Shown: positions 6,836-13,067 of the stretch, in pieces
Layout: each line of letters opens with the position of its first letter
Numbering within the stretch: position 1 is the first letter of the stretch
NCBI GenBank assembly: GCA_016649925.1
Contig: JAENWO010000033.1
Location: 1 to 13,107, forward strand
Direction: 5' to 3'
Source of the DNA: Actinomycetales bacterium
GTDB taxonomy: Bacteria; Actinomycetota; Actinomycetes; Actinomycetales; Beutenbergiaceae
DNA: 13,107 nucleotides
The notes under the pieces: generated by a model
What the model was told of the DNA's origin: nothing
Databases searched by the model: none
What the model saw: only the letters and a program-made list of their open reading frames with translations
Program-made: the position numbers and the translations under genes

Positions 6836-8517
6836 GCCACCCGCACCCCGATCTGCAGCTCCCCGCACCGCTTGCCCCTGGGGCCCTGAGGATCATCGCC
6901 CTCGGGGGCCTGGGCGAGGTCGGTCGTAACATGGCTGTGCTGGAGTTCGCCGGCCGCCTCCTCGTCATCGACTGCGGCGTGCTCTTCCCCGAGGACCACC
7001 AGCCCGGCGTCGACCTGATCCTGCCGGACTTCGACTACATCTCCGACCGGCTCGACGACATCGAGGCGATCGTGCTGACCCACGGTCACGAGGACCACAT
7101 CGGCGCTGTGCCGTACCTGCTGCGGATGCGCAAGGACATCCCGCTGGTCGGGTCACGGCTGACGCTCGCGTTCGTCGAGGCGAAGCTCAAGGAGCACCGC
7201 ATCAAGCCCTACACGCTGGAGGTCAAGGAGGGGCAGCGGGAGAAGTTCGGTCCGTTCGACTGCGAGTTCATCGCCGTCAACCACTCGATCCCGGACGCGC
7301 TCGCGGTCGCGGTGCGCACCCCCGCCGGCACCGTGCTGCACACCGGCGACTTCAAGATGGACCAGCTGCCGCTCGACGGACGCATCACCGACCTGCGAGC
7401 CTTCGCCCGGCTCGGCGAGGAGGGCGTCGACCTGTTCATGACCGACTCCACGAACTCCGAGGTACCGGGGTTCACGGTCCATGAGCGCGAGATCGGCCCG
7501 GTCCTGGACCGAGTCTTCGGCCAGGCGGAGGGTCGCCTCGTGGTGGCCTCCTTCTCCTCGCACGTCCACCGCGTGCAACAGGTGCTCGACGCCGCTCTCG
7601 CGCACGGCCGCCGCGTCGCCCTGGTCGGCAGGTCGATGGTGCGCAACATGACGATCGCCGCCGAGCTCGGCTACCTGCACGTGCCCGACGGCGTCCTCAT
7701 CGACGTCAAGAAGATCGACGACCTGCCCGAGGACCGCGTGGTCCTGATGTGCACGGGCTCCCAGGGCGAGCCGATGGCGGCCCTGTCCCGCATCGCGAAC
7801 CGCGACCACCGCGTCTCGGTGGGCCCCGGCGACACGGTGGTGCTCGCGTCCTCGCTCATCCCCGGCAACGAGAACGCCGTCTTCCGTATCATCAACGGGC
7901 TGATGCGGCTCGGCGCCAAGGTGATCCACCAGTCCAACGCCCGGGTGCACGTCTCCGGGCACGCCTCCGCCGGTGAGCTCCTCTACTGCTACAACATCGT
8001 CAAGCCGAAGAACGTCATGCCGGTGCACGGGGAGATCCGCCACCTCGTCGCCAACGGTGCGCTCGCCGTCGCCACCGGGGTTCCCCCGGAGCGGGTCGTC
8101 CTCGCCGAGGACGGCGTCGTCGTCGACCTCGAGAACGGCAAGGCACGGATCGTCGGCGCGGTGCCGTGCGGCTACGTCTACGTGGACGGCTCGTCCGTCG
8201 GCGGCATCACCGAGGCGGAGCTCAAGGACCGTCGGATCCTGGGTGAGGAGGGGTTCATCTCGATCTTCGCCGTCGTGGACACCTCCACCGGCAAGGTCAT
8301 CGCCGGGCCGCAGATGCAGGCTCGCGGCTTCGCCGAGGATGACGCGAAGCTCAACGAGATCGTCCCGGAGATCACCAAGGCGCTCCAAGAGGCGGCCGCG
8401 GGCGGGAACGCCGACGCCCGTCAGCTCGAGCAGGTGATCCGACGGGTCGTGGGGCGCTGGGCCTCGACCAGGATCCGCCGTCGGCCGATGATCATCCCGG
8501 TGGTCGTCGAGGCGTAG
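6832..8517 (+). CDS. rnj: Ribonuclease J
   Basis: A 561-residue metallo-beta-lactamase/beta-CASP ribonuclease of usual length, acting in the cytoplasm as a 5'-to-3' exonuclease and endonuclease in mRNA decay and rRNA maturation. Metal-binding motif 2 is H84-G-H86-E-D88-H89. Motif 3 and nearby ligands are H170-T-G-D173. The beta-CASP part has MTDSTNSE (D205), H373-V-S-G-H377 and VMPVH399GE, all as in active RNase J. The C-terminal domain ends in WASTRIRRRPMIIPVV. The frame is open well upstream inside dapA, but the ATG at 6832 overlapping the dapA stop (ATGA) is the sensible start: it gives the normal N terminus LRIIALGGLGEVGRNM after about 20 residues. Coupling to dapA replaces a Shine-Dalgarno sequence. 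With PNPase in the same window, two main RNA-decay enzymes are close together, as in mycobacteria. Confidence 0.97.
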   Translation: MSHPHPDLQLPAPLAPGALRIIALGGLGEVGRNMAVLEFAGRLLVIDCGVLFPEDHQPGVDLILPDFDYISDRLDDIEAIVLTHGHEDHIGAVPYLLRMRKDIPLVGSRLTLAFVEAKLKEHRIKPYTLEVKEGQREKFGPFDCEFIAVNHSIPDALAVAVRTPAGTVLHTGDFKMDQLPLDGRITDLRAFARLGEEGVDLFMTDSTNSEVPGFTVHEREIGPVLDRVFGQAEGRLVVASFSSHVHRVQQVLDAALAHGRRVALVGRSMVRNMTIAAELGYLHVPDGVLIDVKKIDDLPEDRVVLMCTGSQGEPMAALSRIANRDHRVSVGPGDTVVLASSLIPGNENAVFRIINGLMRLGAKVIHQSNARVHVSGHASAGELLYCYNIVKPKNVMPVHGEIRHLVANGALAVATGVPPERVVLAEDGVVVDLENGKARIVGAVPCGYVYVDGSSVGGITEAELKDRRILGEEGFISIFAVVDTSTGKVIAGPQMQARGFAEDDAKLNEIVPEITKALQEAAAGGNADARQLEQVIRRVVGRWASTRIRRRPMIIPVVVEA

Positions 8518-8528
8518 CAGCCCGTGCG

Positions 8529-8580
8529 CTCGGGCGCTGCGTCATCTGGGGGCCAGGTCTTGGGCATCGCAGCGCCCGAG
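8529..8580 (+). terminator. Probable terminator of the dapA-rnj operon (13-bp perfect stem)
   Basis: CTCGGGCGCTGCG (8529-8541) and CGCAGCGCCCGAG (8568-8580) are perfect inverted complements, starting 12 nt after the rnj stop. The 26-nt loop contains a small inner hairpin, CTGG-GGG-CCAG (8546-8556). There is no T-run after it, which is common for actinobacterial terminators; it could instead act as a 3' stabilising structure. Confidence 0.65.
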
Positions 8581-8666
8581 GCAGCCGGCCAGGCTTCGCA
8601 AACACTCCTGTCGTGAGGCACGCGGCTCATTCCGCGAGCAGAAAATAGGGTGAGGCTCGTCGAGGG

Positions 8667-8692
8667 GCGCACTACCCGGCGCCGGGGTGCGC
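8667..8692. other. Compact bulged hairpin in the rnj-tetR gap
   Basis: GCGCAC (8667-8672) pairs with GTGCGC (8687-8692), and between them lies the perfect palindrome CCCGGCGCCGGG (8675-8686), with only TA (8673-8674) unpaired. It lies between the two converging genes and could stop transcription from either side. A TAGGGT hexamer at 8646-8651, in the same ATAGGGTGAG context as the dapB promoter, lies just upstream on the plus strand but leads into no convincing reading frame. Confidence 0.5.
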
Positions 8693-8723
8693 GGTCCTCG
8701 TGCTCGGACCTGCTGACCTGATT

Positions 8724-8755
8724 GATCGCGTTGAGATCGCGTTGAGATCGCGCTG
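8724..8755. repeat. 11-bp tandem repeat, nearly three copies
   Basis: The unit GATCGCGTTGA occurs at 8724-8734 and 8735-8745, with a third shortened copy (one mismatch) at 8746-8755. The period is close to one turn of DNA, so the copies face the same side of the helix. It lies in the intergenic space beyond the tetR 3' end. No function can be assigned. Confidence 0.8.
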
Positions 8756-8756
8756 T

Positions 8757-8783
8757 GGCGCCTGAGCTGAGGTGCTCAGCGCC
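8757..8783 (-). terminator. Hairpin overlapping the tetR stop codon
   Basis: GGCG-C-CTGAGC (8757-8767, one bulged C at 8761) pairs with GCTCAG-CGCC (8774-8783) around a 6-nt loop, giving a ten-pair stem. The tetR TGA (8778-8776) lies within it. It is a candidate intrinsic terminator for tetR, without a T-run; coincidence within GC-rich coding sequence is possible. Confidence 0.4.
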
Positions 8784-9345
8784 TCTCGCGCAGCAGCGCC
8801 GCGGCGTAGCGCTCGGCGTGTTCGGCGGGGGTTCCCGGGAGCAGCCCGGCGAGCTCTAGACCGACCAGGCCGTGGGTCAGGCCCCACAGGTGCAGGGCGA
8901 GCTCCTCGGGGGAGGGCCGCGCTGCGCCCGCCGCCTCGAGCACACGCGAAGCGGCCTCGAGCAGGACGAGGAACGTGGGCTCGCCGAGGGTGTCGTCGGA
9001 GCTGCGGTAGGTGCCCGAGGCGAACATCGCCCGGTAGAAGTGCGGGTTCGCCAGGGCGTTGGCCCGGTACGCGAGGCCGAGGGCGAAGAGGTCTGCCCGC
9101 GGGTCGTGCGTCCGCGGGACGGCGGCCAGGTGCCGGCCGAACCTCTCGAAACCCTCCCCCACGACGGCGGCGAGGAGCTCCTCCCGGCCGCCGAAGAGTG
9201 CGTAGACGGCCGCCGTCGTCGTGCCGGCGGCGGTCGCTACTGCGCGCAGCGACAGGGCGTCGGAGCCGTGTGCCGAGAGCGCCTCCGAGGCGCACCCGAT
9301 CAGCCGACGGCGCAGGTCGTCGTCGTAGGAGCGGGGACGGGCCAT
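8776..9345 (-). CDS. TetR/AcrR family transcriptional regulator with WHG-type C-terminal domain
   Basis: A 189-residue one-component repressor. Residues 8-60 form the TetR DNA-binding domain, with the helix-turn-helix in LSLRAVATAAGTTTAAVYALFGGREEL (31-57). The ligand-binding part is all helical and ends with LHLWGLTHGLVGLELAG, where W154, H158 and G159 match the WHG signature of one TetR C-terminal family. The inducer cannot be inferred. The gene is divergent from the small membrane-protein gene at 9445. The gap holds a perfect palindrome of the kind TetR proteins bind, overlapping the likely promoters, so it probably represses both itself and its neighbour. Its own -10 is probably TAGACT (9359-9354), 8 nt before the ATG, so the leader would be nearly absent. 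Confidence 0.93.
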   Translation of the reverse strand: MARPRSYDDDLRRRLIGCASEALSAHGSDALSLRAVATAAGTTTAAVYALFGGREELLAAVVGEGFERFGRHLAAVPRTHDPRADLFALGLAYRANALANPHFYRAMFASGTYRSSDDTLGEPTFLVLLEAASRVLEAAGAARPSPEELALHLWGLTHGLVGLELAGLLPGTPAEHAERYAAALLRERR

Positions 9346-9353
9346 GACAGTGA

Positions 9354-9397
9354 AGTCTAGGGGTTGACGGCTGTTATCTCACGCTGTTAGATAACAG
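9354..9397. promoter_or_regulatory. Divergent promoter/operator between tetR and the membrane-protein gene
   Basis: CTGTTAGATAACAG (9384-9397) is a perfect palindrome with 6-bp arms around GA. An additional half-site, CTGTTATCT (9371-9379), is the exact inverted complement of AGATAACAG (9389-9397). On the plus strand TTGACG (9364-9369) is a good -35, with a -10 expected at about 9387-9393, inside the palindrome. On the minus strand the tetR -10 TAGACT is at 9359-9354, with a possible -35 over the half-site (9381-9376). A bound TetR dimer would therefore cover both promoters. Binding by the neighbouring TetR is inferred from position and symmetry. Confidence 0.75.
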
Positions 9398-9409
9398 TGT
9401 TATGGAATT

Positions 9410-9438
9410 GTTCCCAGAGAGAAGTTCCCAGAGAGAAG
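9410..9438 (+). repeat. 14-bp perfect tandem duplication in the 5' leader of the membrane-protein gene
   Basis: TTCCCAGAGAGAAG occurs at 9411-9424 and immediately again at 9425-9438. Each copy carries a purine-rich AGAGAGAAG that resembles a weak Shine-Dalgarno sequence; the second copy runs into AAGG just before the ATG at 9445 and probably provides the ribosome site. The duplication may be a recent slippage event that moved the operator away from the start. Confidence 0.85.
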
Positions 9439-9444
9439 AAGGTC

Positions 9445-9855
9445 ATGCTGGAACTCTCGAGCGCTGCACAGACGACGGCGGGCGTCGCCATCCTCGCCGC
9501 GATCACCGTCACGAGCGGCGGCTACTTCCTCGTCAAGGTCGTCATCGGGAAGGTCCCGGCGACGCCGTTCCAGACGTCGTTCTTCCGTGCCGGGCACGCG
9601 CACGCCGGTGTGCTGATCATCCTCGGGCTGGTCTGCCTGCTCCTCACCGAGGCGACGACGCTGACCGGAGGCTGGGCGTGGCTCGCCCGCACCGGCGTCC
9701 TGGTGGCCGCGATCGTCATGCCGGCCGGGTTCTTCTTCTCCGCGATGGGGTCCGGCAGGGACCGGCCGAGCCCTCTGATCGCCCTCCTCGTCTTGGGCGC
9801 CGCCTTCCTCGTCGTGGGCCTCGGGACGCTCGGCGTGGGTCTGCTGCTCGCCTGA
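9445..9855 (+). CDS. Small four-helix integral membrane protein, function unknown
   Basis: A 136-residue protein that is almost entirely membrane segments: about residues 10-33, 54-73, 77-100 and 110-135. The loop before helix 2 and its start read F-F-R-A-G-H51-A-H53-A-G, so two histidines sit at the membrane edge and could bind a metal or heme; this is only a suggestion. Short polar loops (TPFQTSF, GSGRDRPSP) connect the helices. The family is not recognised by name. The ATG at 9445 is chosen because it follows the purine-rich AGAAGAAGG and begins a normal helix; a GTG at 9397 in the same frame lies in the operator and would add an unlikely polar extension. It is divergent from tetR and probably its regulatory target, suggesting inducible expression. 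Its 3' end overlaps the shortened VOC frame on the other strand. Confidence 0.82.
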   Translation: MLELSSAAQTTAGVAILAAITVTSGGYFLVKVVIGKVPATPFQTSFFRAGHAHAGVLIILGLVCLLLTEATTLTGGWAWLARTGVLVAAIVMPAGFFFSAMGSGRDRPSPLIALLVLGAAFLVVGLGTLGVGLLLA

Positions 9856-10165
9856 GCCGCGCGGTCCACGTGCCCGACAGCGTCCGGCTGGCGATGCCGA
9901 CGAGGTTCCTTTCGGAGTCGTGGAAGAACGCCATCCACTCGTCCGCGGGCGGGCCGAACGTGCCGTCGCCGTCGGAGAAGATCAGGTGTGGCCCGGTCAC
10001 GATCTCGACGTCGTCGGAGCTGAGGCTCTCGACCGTCGCACGGACGTCGTCGACGCGCAGGTAGTGGAGTGCGCTCAGGGCGCTTTCGTCCCGGAAGAGC
10101 CGGGAGCAGAAGGCGGCGGCGCGCTCGAGGTCGGTGGCACGTCGGGCGACCTGGTGGAGCCGCAT
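9716..10165 (-). CDS. VOC family (glyoxalase-fold) protein, internally shortened; possible gene remnant
   Basis: The start reads MRLHQVARRATDLERAAAF, a typical VOC opening. ALHYLRVDDVRATVESL, VEIVTGPHLIFSDGDGTFGP and WMAFFHDSERNLVGIASR follow, as in the second half of small single-domain VOC proteins. The middle strands usually present between these (roughly 25 residues with the first metal-ligand region) are missing, without a frameshift. After IASR near residue 94, where such proteins normally stop, the frame runs on for about 55 Arg/Gly/Pro-rich residues antisense to the membrane-protein gene, to a stop at 9716. A deletion plus loss of the native stop suggests decay, though the frame is open. 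A -10-like TAGCAT (10215-10210) could serve it, with a leader near 40 nt. It could be a functional short variant; metal-dependent activity looks doubtful. Confidence 0.6.
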   Translation of the reverse strand: MRLHQVARRATDLERAAAFCSRLFRDESALSALHYLRVDDVRATVESLSSDDVEIVTGPHLIFSDGDGTFGPPADEWMAFFHDSERNLVGIASRTLSGTWTARLRRAADPRRASRGPRRGRRRPRRGGRSEGSAGPCRTPSRRRRTRPA

Positions 10166-10376
10166 CGGCCGTCCGGGATCCGGGCGGTGGGCATCAGCAC
10201 TGCGGAGCGATGCTAGGTCCGTCGGGGTCGGGAGCCGAACGCGAGAACCGATGACCCCGGAACGAGAAACCAAGGGGGGTGTGCGTGTCAGTCCTGCATC
10301 CGGGCCGGATCTTTGGTTCAGTGGACCCGACCGGCGTGTCGTGAACTCGCCTGGCGGCAGGAGGACAATACACATC
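10166..10376. other. Intergenic region between the VOC gene and ftsK
   Basis: This 211-nt gap separates the divergent VOC frame and ftsK. Apart from the TAGCAT hexamer facing the VOC frame (10215-10210), it holds the ftsK leader. The ftsK frame is open through it, but the residues encoded do not resemble FtsK. No RNA gene or clear riboswitch fold was recognised. Confidence 0.5.
10359..10364 (+). promoter_or_regulatory. Ribosome binding site that decides the ftsK start
   Basis: A full AGGAGG lies 12 nt before the ATG at 10377. It is the only strong Shine-Dalgarno sequence in the window and supports this start over in-frame candidates further upstream. The spacing is slightly long. Confidence 0.7.
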
Positions 10377-12992
10377 ATGGCGACCCGTACGACTTCCCCC
10401 GGACGGTCCGCCTCAACGGGACGCACCACCAGCTCCTCGACGACAAGTCGTGGGAGCTCGTCGAAGCGTTCCGGGGGGCGTTCCGAGCCGAAGCGATCCG
10501 CGCTGCCCGTACGCGTGGTCCGCGGCATCTGGATGGGCGGCGCGCACGTCGTCGGAGGGACGGCCCGCAGCATCGGCACGGGTGCCCGCAACCTCGACCC
10601 CGCCCATCGCCGGGACGGCCTCGCCTTCCTGCTGCTCGCGCTCTCGATCATCATCGCCGCGCGGGAGTGGTTCGGGTTGTCCGGCGCGGCCGGCGAGATC
10701 GTCCACGCCGCCGTCGCGGGCGCCGTCGGCGTGCTCGCGATCGTCCTGCCCGTCATCGGGGTCTTCCTCGCCGTCCGCCTGATGCGCCACCCCGAGCGGG
10801 GCGAGGTCAACGGCCGCATCGCCATCGGGCTGGTGGCCGTCACGATCGCGGTCTGCGGCCTCATCCAGGTCAGCGGGGGGCTGCCCAGCCCGCCCGCCTG
10901 GAAGCGGGTCTTCGAGGCGGGCGGACTCGTCGGTTACGTCGCGGCGAACCCGCTGTCCGCCGCCCTCACGATCTGGGTGACCATCCCGCTGCTCGTGCTG
11001 CTGCTGGTCTTCGGCCTCCTCGTCGTCACGGCGACGCCGGTGGCGGCGATCCCGCGCCGCGTGCGGCAGGCGGTCGACTGGATCGCCGGACGGGACCTCG
11101 ACGAGGAGGACGGCCATGTCCGTCCCAAGTCCCAGGACGAGGCCACCGGGCTGGCTGAGGAGGCACCCAAGCGTCGCCGCAAGCGCAAGGCGGAGACCGC
11201 TGGACCGGTCGAACCGGGTGCCTACACCGGGGACGAGGCGTTCGCGCACCCCCACGAGACAGCCCCGGCAGACCGGCGTGACGCCGTCGTCGACGAGGAC
11301 GCTGAGACCACCGTCATGTCGACGGACCTCGTCGCCCCACCCACCCAGGCCCTGCCGCGTGGCGCGGAGCAGCTCGTCCTCGAGCCGAACCTCACCTACA
11401 TCCTCCCGGGCGACGAGGTGCTCGTGAAGGGTGCCCCGCACAAGGTCCGGTCACCCGCGAACGACCGTGTGGTCGAGGCCCTGAGCGCGGTCCTCACCGA
11501 CTTCGACGTCGACGCCCAGGTCACCGGCTTCACCCGTGGCCCGACGGTCACCCGGTACGAGGTGGAGCTCGGCACCGGCGTCAAGGTCGAGCGCGTCACG
11601 GCGCTGAGCAAGAACATCGCCTACGCCGTCGCCAGTGCGGACGTGCGGATCCTCTCCCCGATCCCGGGCAAGAAGGCGATCGGCATCGAGATCCCGAACG
11701 CCGACCGCGAGACCGTCTCCCTCGGCGACGTCCTGCGCTCCGCACCCGCGCGCCGCAACGAGCACCCGATGGTGATCGGCGTCGGTAAGGACGTCGAGGG
11801 CGGCTACGTCGTGGCGAACCTCGCGAAGATGCCGCACCTCCTGGTGGCGGGTGCCACGGGTGCCGGTAAGTCCTCCTTCGTGAACTCGATGATCACGTCG
11901 ATCCTGATGCGCTCCACCCCGGAGGAGGTGCGCATGGTGCTGGTGGACCCGAAGCGCGTCGAGCTGACGATCTACGAGGGCATCCCGCACCTCATCACAC
12001 CCATCATCACGAACCCGAAGAAGGCGGCCGAAGCCCTCGACTGGGTGGTCCGCGAGATGGACGCACGCTACGACGACCTCGCCATGTTCGGGTTCAAGCA
12101 CATCGACGACTTCAACGCCGCGGTCAAGAGCGGCAAGGTCAAGCCGCTGCCGGGCAGCGAGCGCAAGATCGCCCCGTATCCCTACCTGCTGGTGATCGTG
12201 GACGAGCTCGCCGACCTCATGATGGTCGCCCCGCGTGACGTCGAGTCCTCGATCCAGCGCATCACCCAGCTCGCCCGGGCCGCCGGCATCCACCTCGTGC
12301 TCGCGACGCAGCGACCGAGCGTCGACGTCGTGACCGGCCTGATCAAGGCCAACGTGCCCTCCCGGCTCGCGTTCGCGACGTCGTCGGTCACCGACTCCCG
12401 CGTCGTCCTCGACCAGCCCGGCGCAGAGAAGCTCATCGGCCAGGGTGACGCGCTGTTCCTGCCGATGGGTGCGTCCAAGCCGATGCGCGTGCAGGGTGCC
12501 TGGGTCAGCGAGTCCGAGGTGCACGCCGTCGTCGAGCACGTGAAGAGCCAGCTCAAGCCCCGCTACCGCGACGACGTGGTGGTCACGGTCGCGAGGAGGC
12601 GGGTGGACGAGGACATCGGCGACGATCTCGAGCTGCTGCTCCAGGCGGCCGAGCTCGCCATCTCCACCCAGTTCGGCTCCGTCTCGATGCTCCAACGCAA
12701 GCTTCGCGTCGGCTTCGCCAAGGCCGGGCGGCTGATGGACCTGCTCGAGACGCGCGAGATCGTCGGCCCCTCCGAGGGCTCGAAGGCCCGCGAGGTGCTG
12801 GTCCACGCGGACGACCTGCCCGCCACGCTGGCGATGCTGCGCGGCGACGGGCCCGGCCCCGGCGTCGCGGACGACGACGACGACGACGACGCCGATGCTG
12901 ACGCCGATGCTGACGCCGTCGCCGTGGACTACTACGACGGCGAGACCGACGGCGGCGACTCCGCGGATGCCTGGGAGCTGACCGACCGCTGA
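10377..12992 (+). CDS. ftsK: FtsK/SpoIIIE-family DNA translocase
   Basis: An 871-residue septal DNA pump that moves chromosome ends through the closing septum and supports dimer resolution. The N terminus is Ser/Thr/Arg-rich (1-60). Four or five membrane helices follow (about 80-100, 111-137, 147-167 and 190-225), then a short charged linker (about 235-335) with a basic KRRRKRK patch. The alpha domain begins near YILPGDEVLVKG (341). The motor has Walker A G492-A-T-G-A-G-K498-S and Walker B LLVIVD609-E610, with LATQRPSVDVVTG after it. The gamma winged-helix domain, which reads orientation sequences, is at about 750-815 (STQFGSVSMLQRKLRVGFAKAGRLMD). A highly acidic tail (about 824-871) closes the protein. 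The ATG at 10377 is chosen on the AGGAGG upstream. The gene normally lies downstream of rnj in actinobacteria; here the tetR, membrane-protein and VOC genes separate them. Confidence 0.96.
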   Translation: MATRTTSPGRSASTGRTTSSSTTSRGSSSKRSGGRSEPKRSALPVRVVRGIWMGGAHVVGGTARSIGTGARNLDPAHRRDGLAFLLLALSIIIAAREWFGLSGAAGEIVHAAVAGAVGVLAIVLPVIGVFLAVRLMRHPERGEVNGRIAIGLVAVTIAVCGLIQVSGGLPSPPAWKRVFEAGGLVGYVAANPLSAALTIWVTIPLLVLLLVFGLLVVTATPVAAIPRRVRQAVDWIAGRDLDEEDGHVRPKSQDEATGLAEEAPKRRRKRKAETAGPVEPGAYTGDEAFAHPHETAPADRRDAVVDEDAETTVMSTDLVAPPTQALPRGAEQLVLEPNLTYILPGDEVLVKGAPHKVRSPANDRVVEALSAVLTDFDVDAQVTGFTRGPTVTRYEVELGTGVKVERVTALSKNIAYAVASADVRILSPIPGKKAIGIEIPNADRETVSLGDVLRSAPARRNEHPMVIGVGKDVEGGYVVANLAKMPHLLVAGATGAGKSSFVNSMITSILMRSTPEEVRMVLVDPKRVELTIYEGIPHLITPIITNPKKAAEALDWVVREMDARYDDLAMFGFKHIDDFNAAVKSGKVKPLPGSERKIAPYPYLLVIVDELADLMMVAPRDVESSIQRITQLARAAGIHLVLATQRPSVDVVTGLIKANVPSRLAFATSSVTDSRVVLDQPGAEKLIGQGDALFLPMGASKPMRVQGAWVSESEVHAVVEHVKSQLKPRYRDDVVVTVARRRVDEDIGDDLELLLQAAELAISTQFGSVSMLQRKLRVGFAKAGRLMDLLETREIVGPSEGSKAREVLVHADDLPATLAMLRGDGPGPGVADDDDDDDADADADADAVAVDYYDGETDGGDSADAWELTDR
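12870..12917 (+). repeat. Coding microsatellite: (GAC)7 followed by a 12-bp Ala-Asp repeat in the ftsK tail
   Basis: Seven GAC codons (12870-12890) encode D832-D838. The 12-base unit GCCGATGCTGAC then occurs twice (12891-12914), followed by GCC, encoding alternating Ala-Asp. All changes in copy number would stay in frame, so the length of the acidic tail after the gamma domain could vary between strains. Confidence 0.9.
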
Positions 12993-13041
12993 CGGCACCC
13001 CGCCCGAGGACCACCGCATCGTCTGCCACCTCGACGACGTC

Positions 13042-13056
13042 CTCCGGCGGCCGGAG
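13042..13056 (+). terminator. Small hairpin downstream of ftsK
   Basis: CTCCGG (13042-13047) and CCGGAG (13051-13056) form a perfect 6-bp stem with a CGG loop, 50 nt after the ftsK stop. No T-run follows. It is a candidate terminator but short; the base composition makes chance occurrence fairly likely. Confidence 0.35.
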
Positions 13057-13067
13057 CCGTTCCTACC

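Noticed and set aside
9402..10064. A 220-codon plus-strand frame starting at ATG 9402
   Set aside because: It overlaps the membrane-protein gene out of frame, its product is Arg/His-rich with no domain, and the 9445 frame has a ribosome-like site and clear membrane helices.
10300..10360. A tRNA-like GGTTCA stretch before ftsK
   Set aside because: No acceptor or anticodon stem can be formed around it; the T-arm resemblance is only a few bases.
10134..10376. Upstream extension of ftsK to 10134
   Set aside because: The added residues do not look like FtsK, and an AGGAGG lies just before the ATG at 10377.
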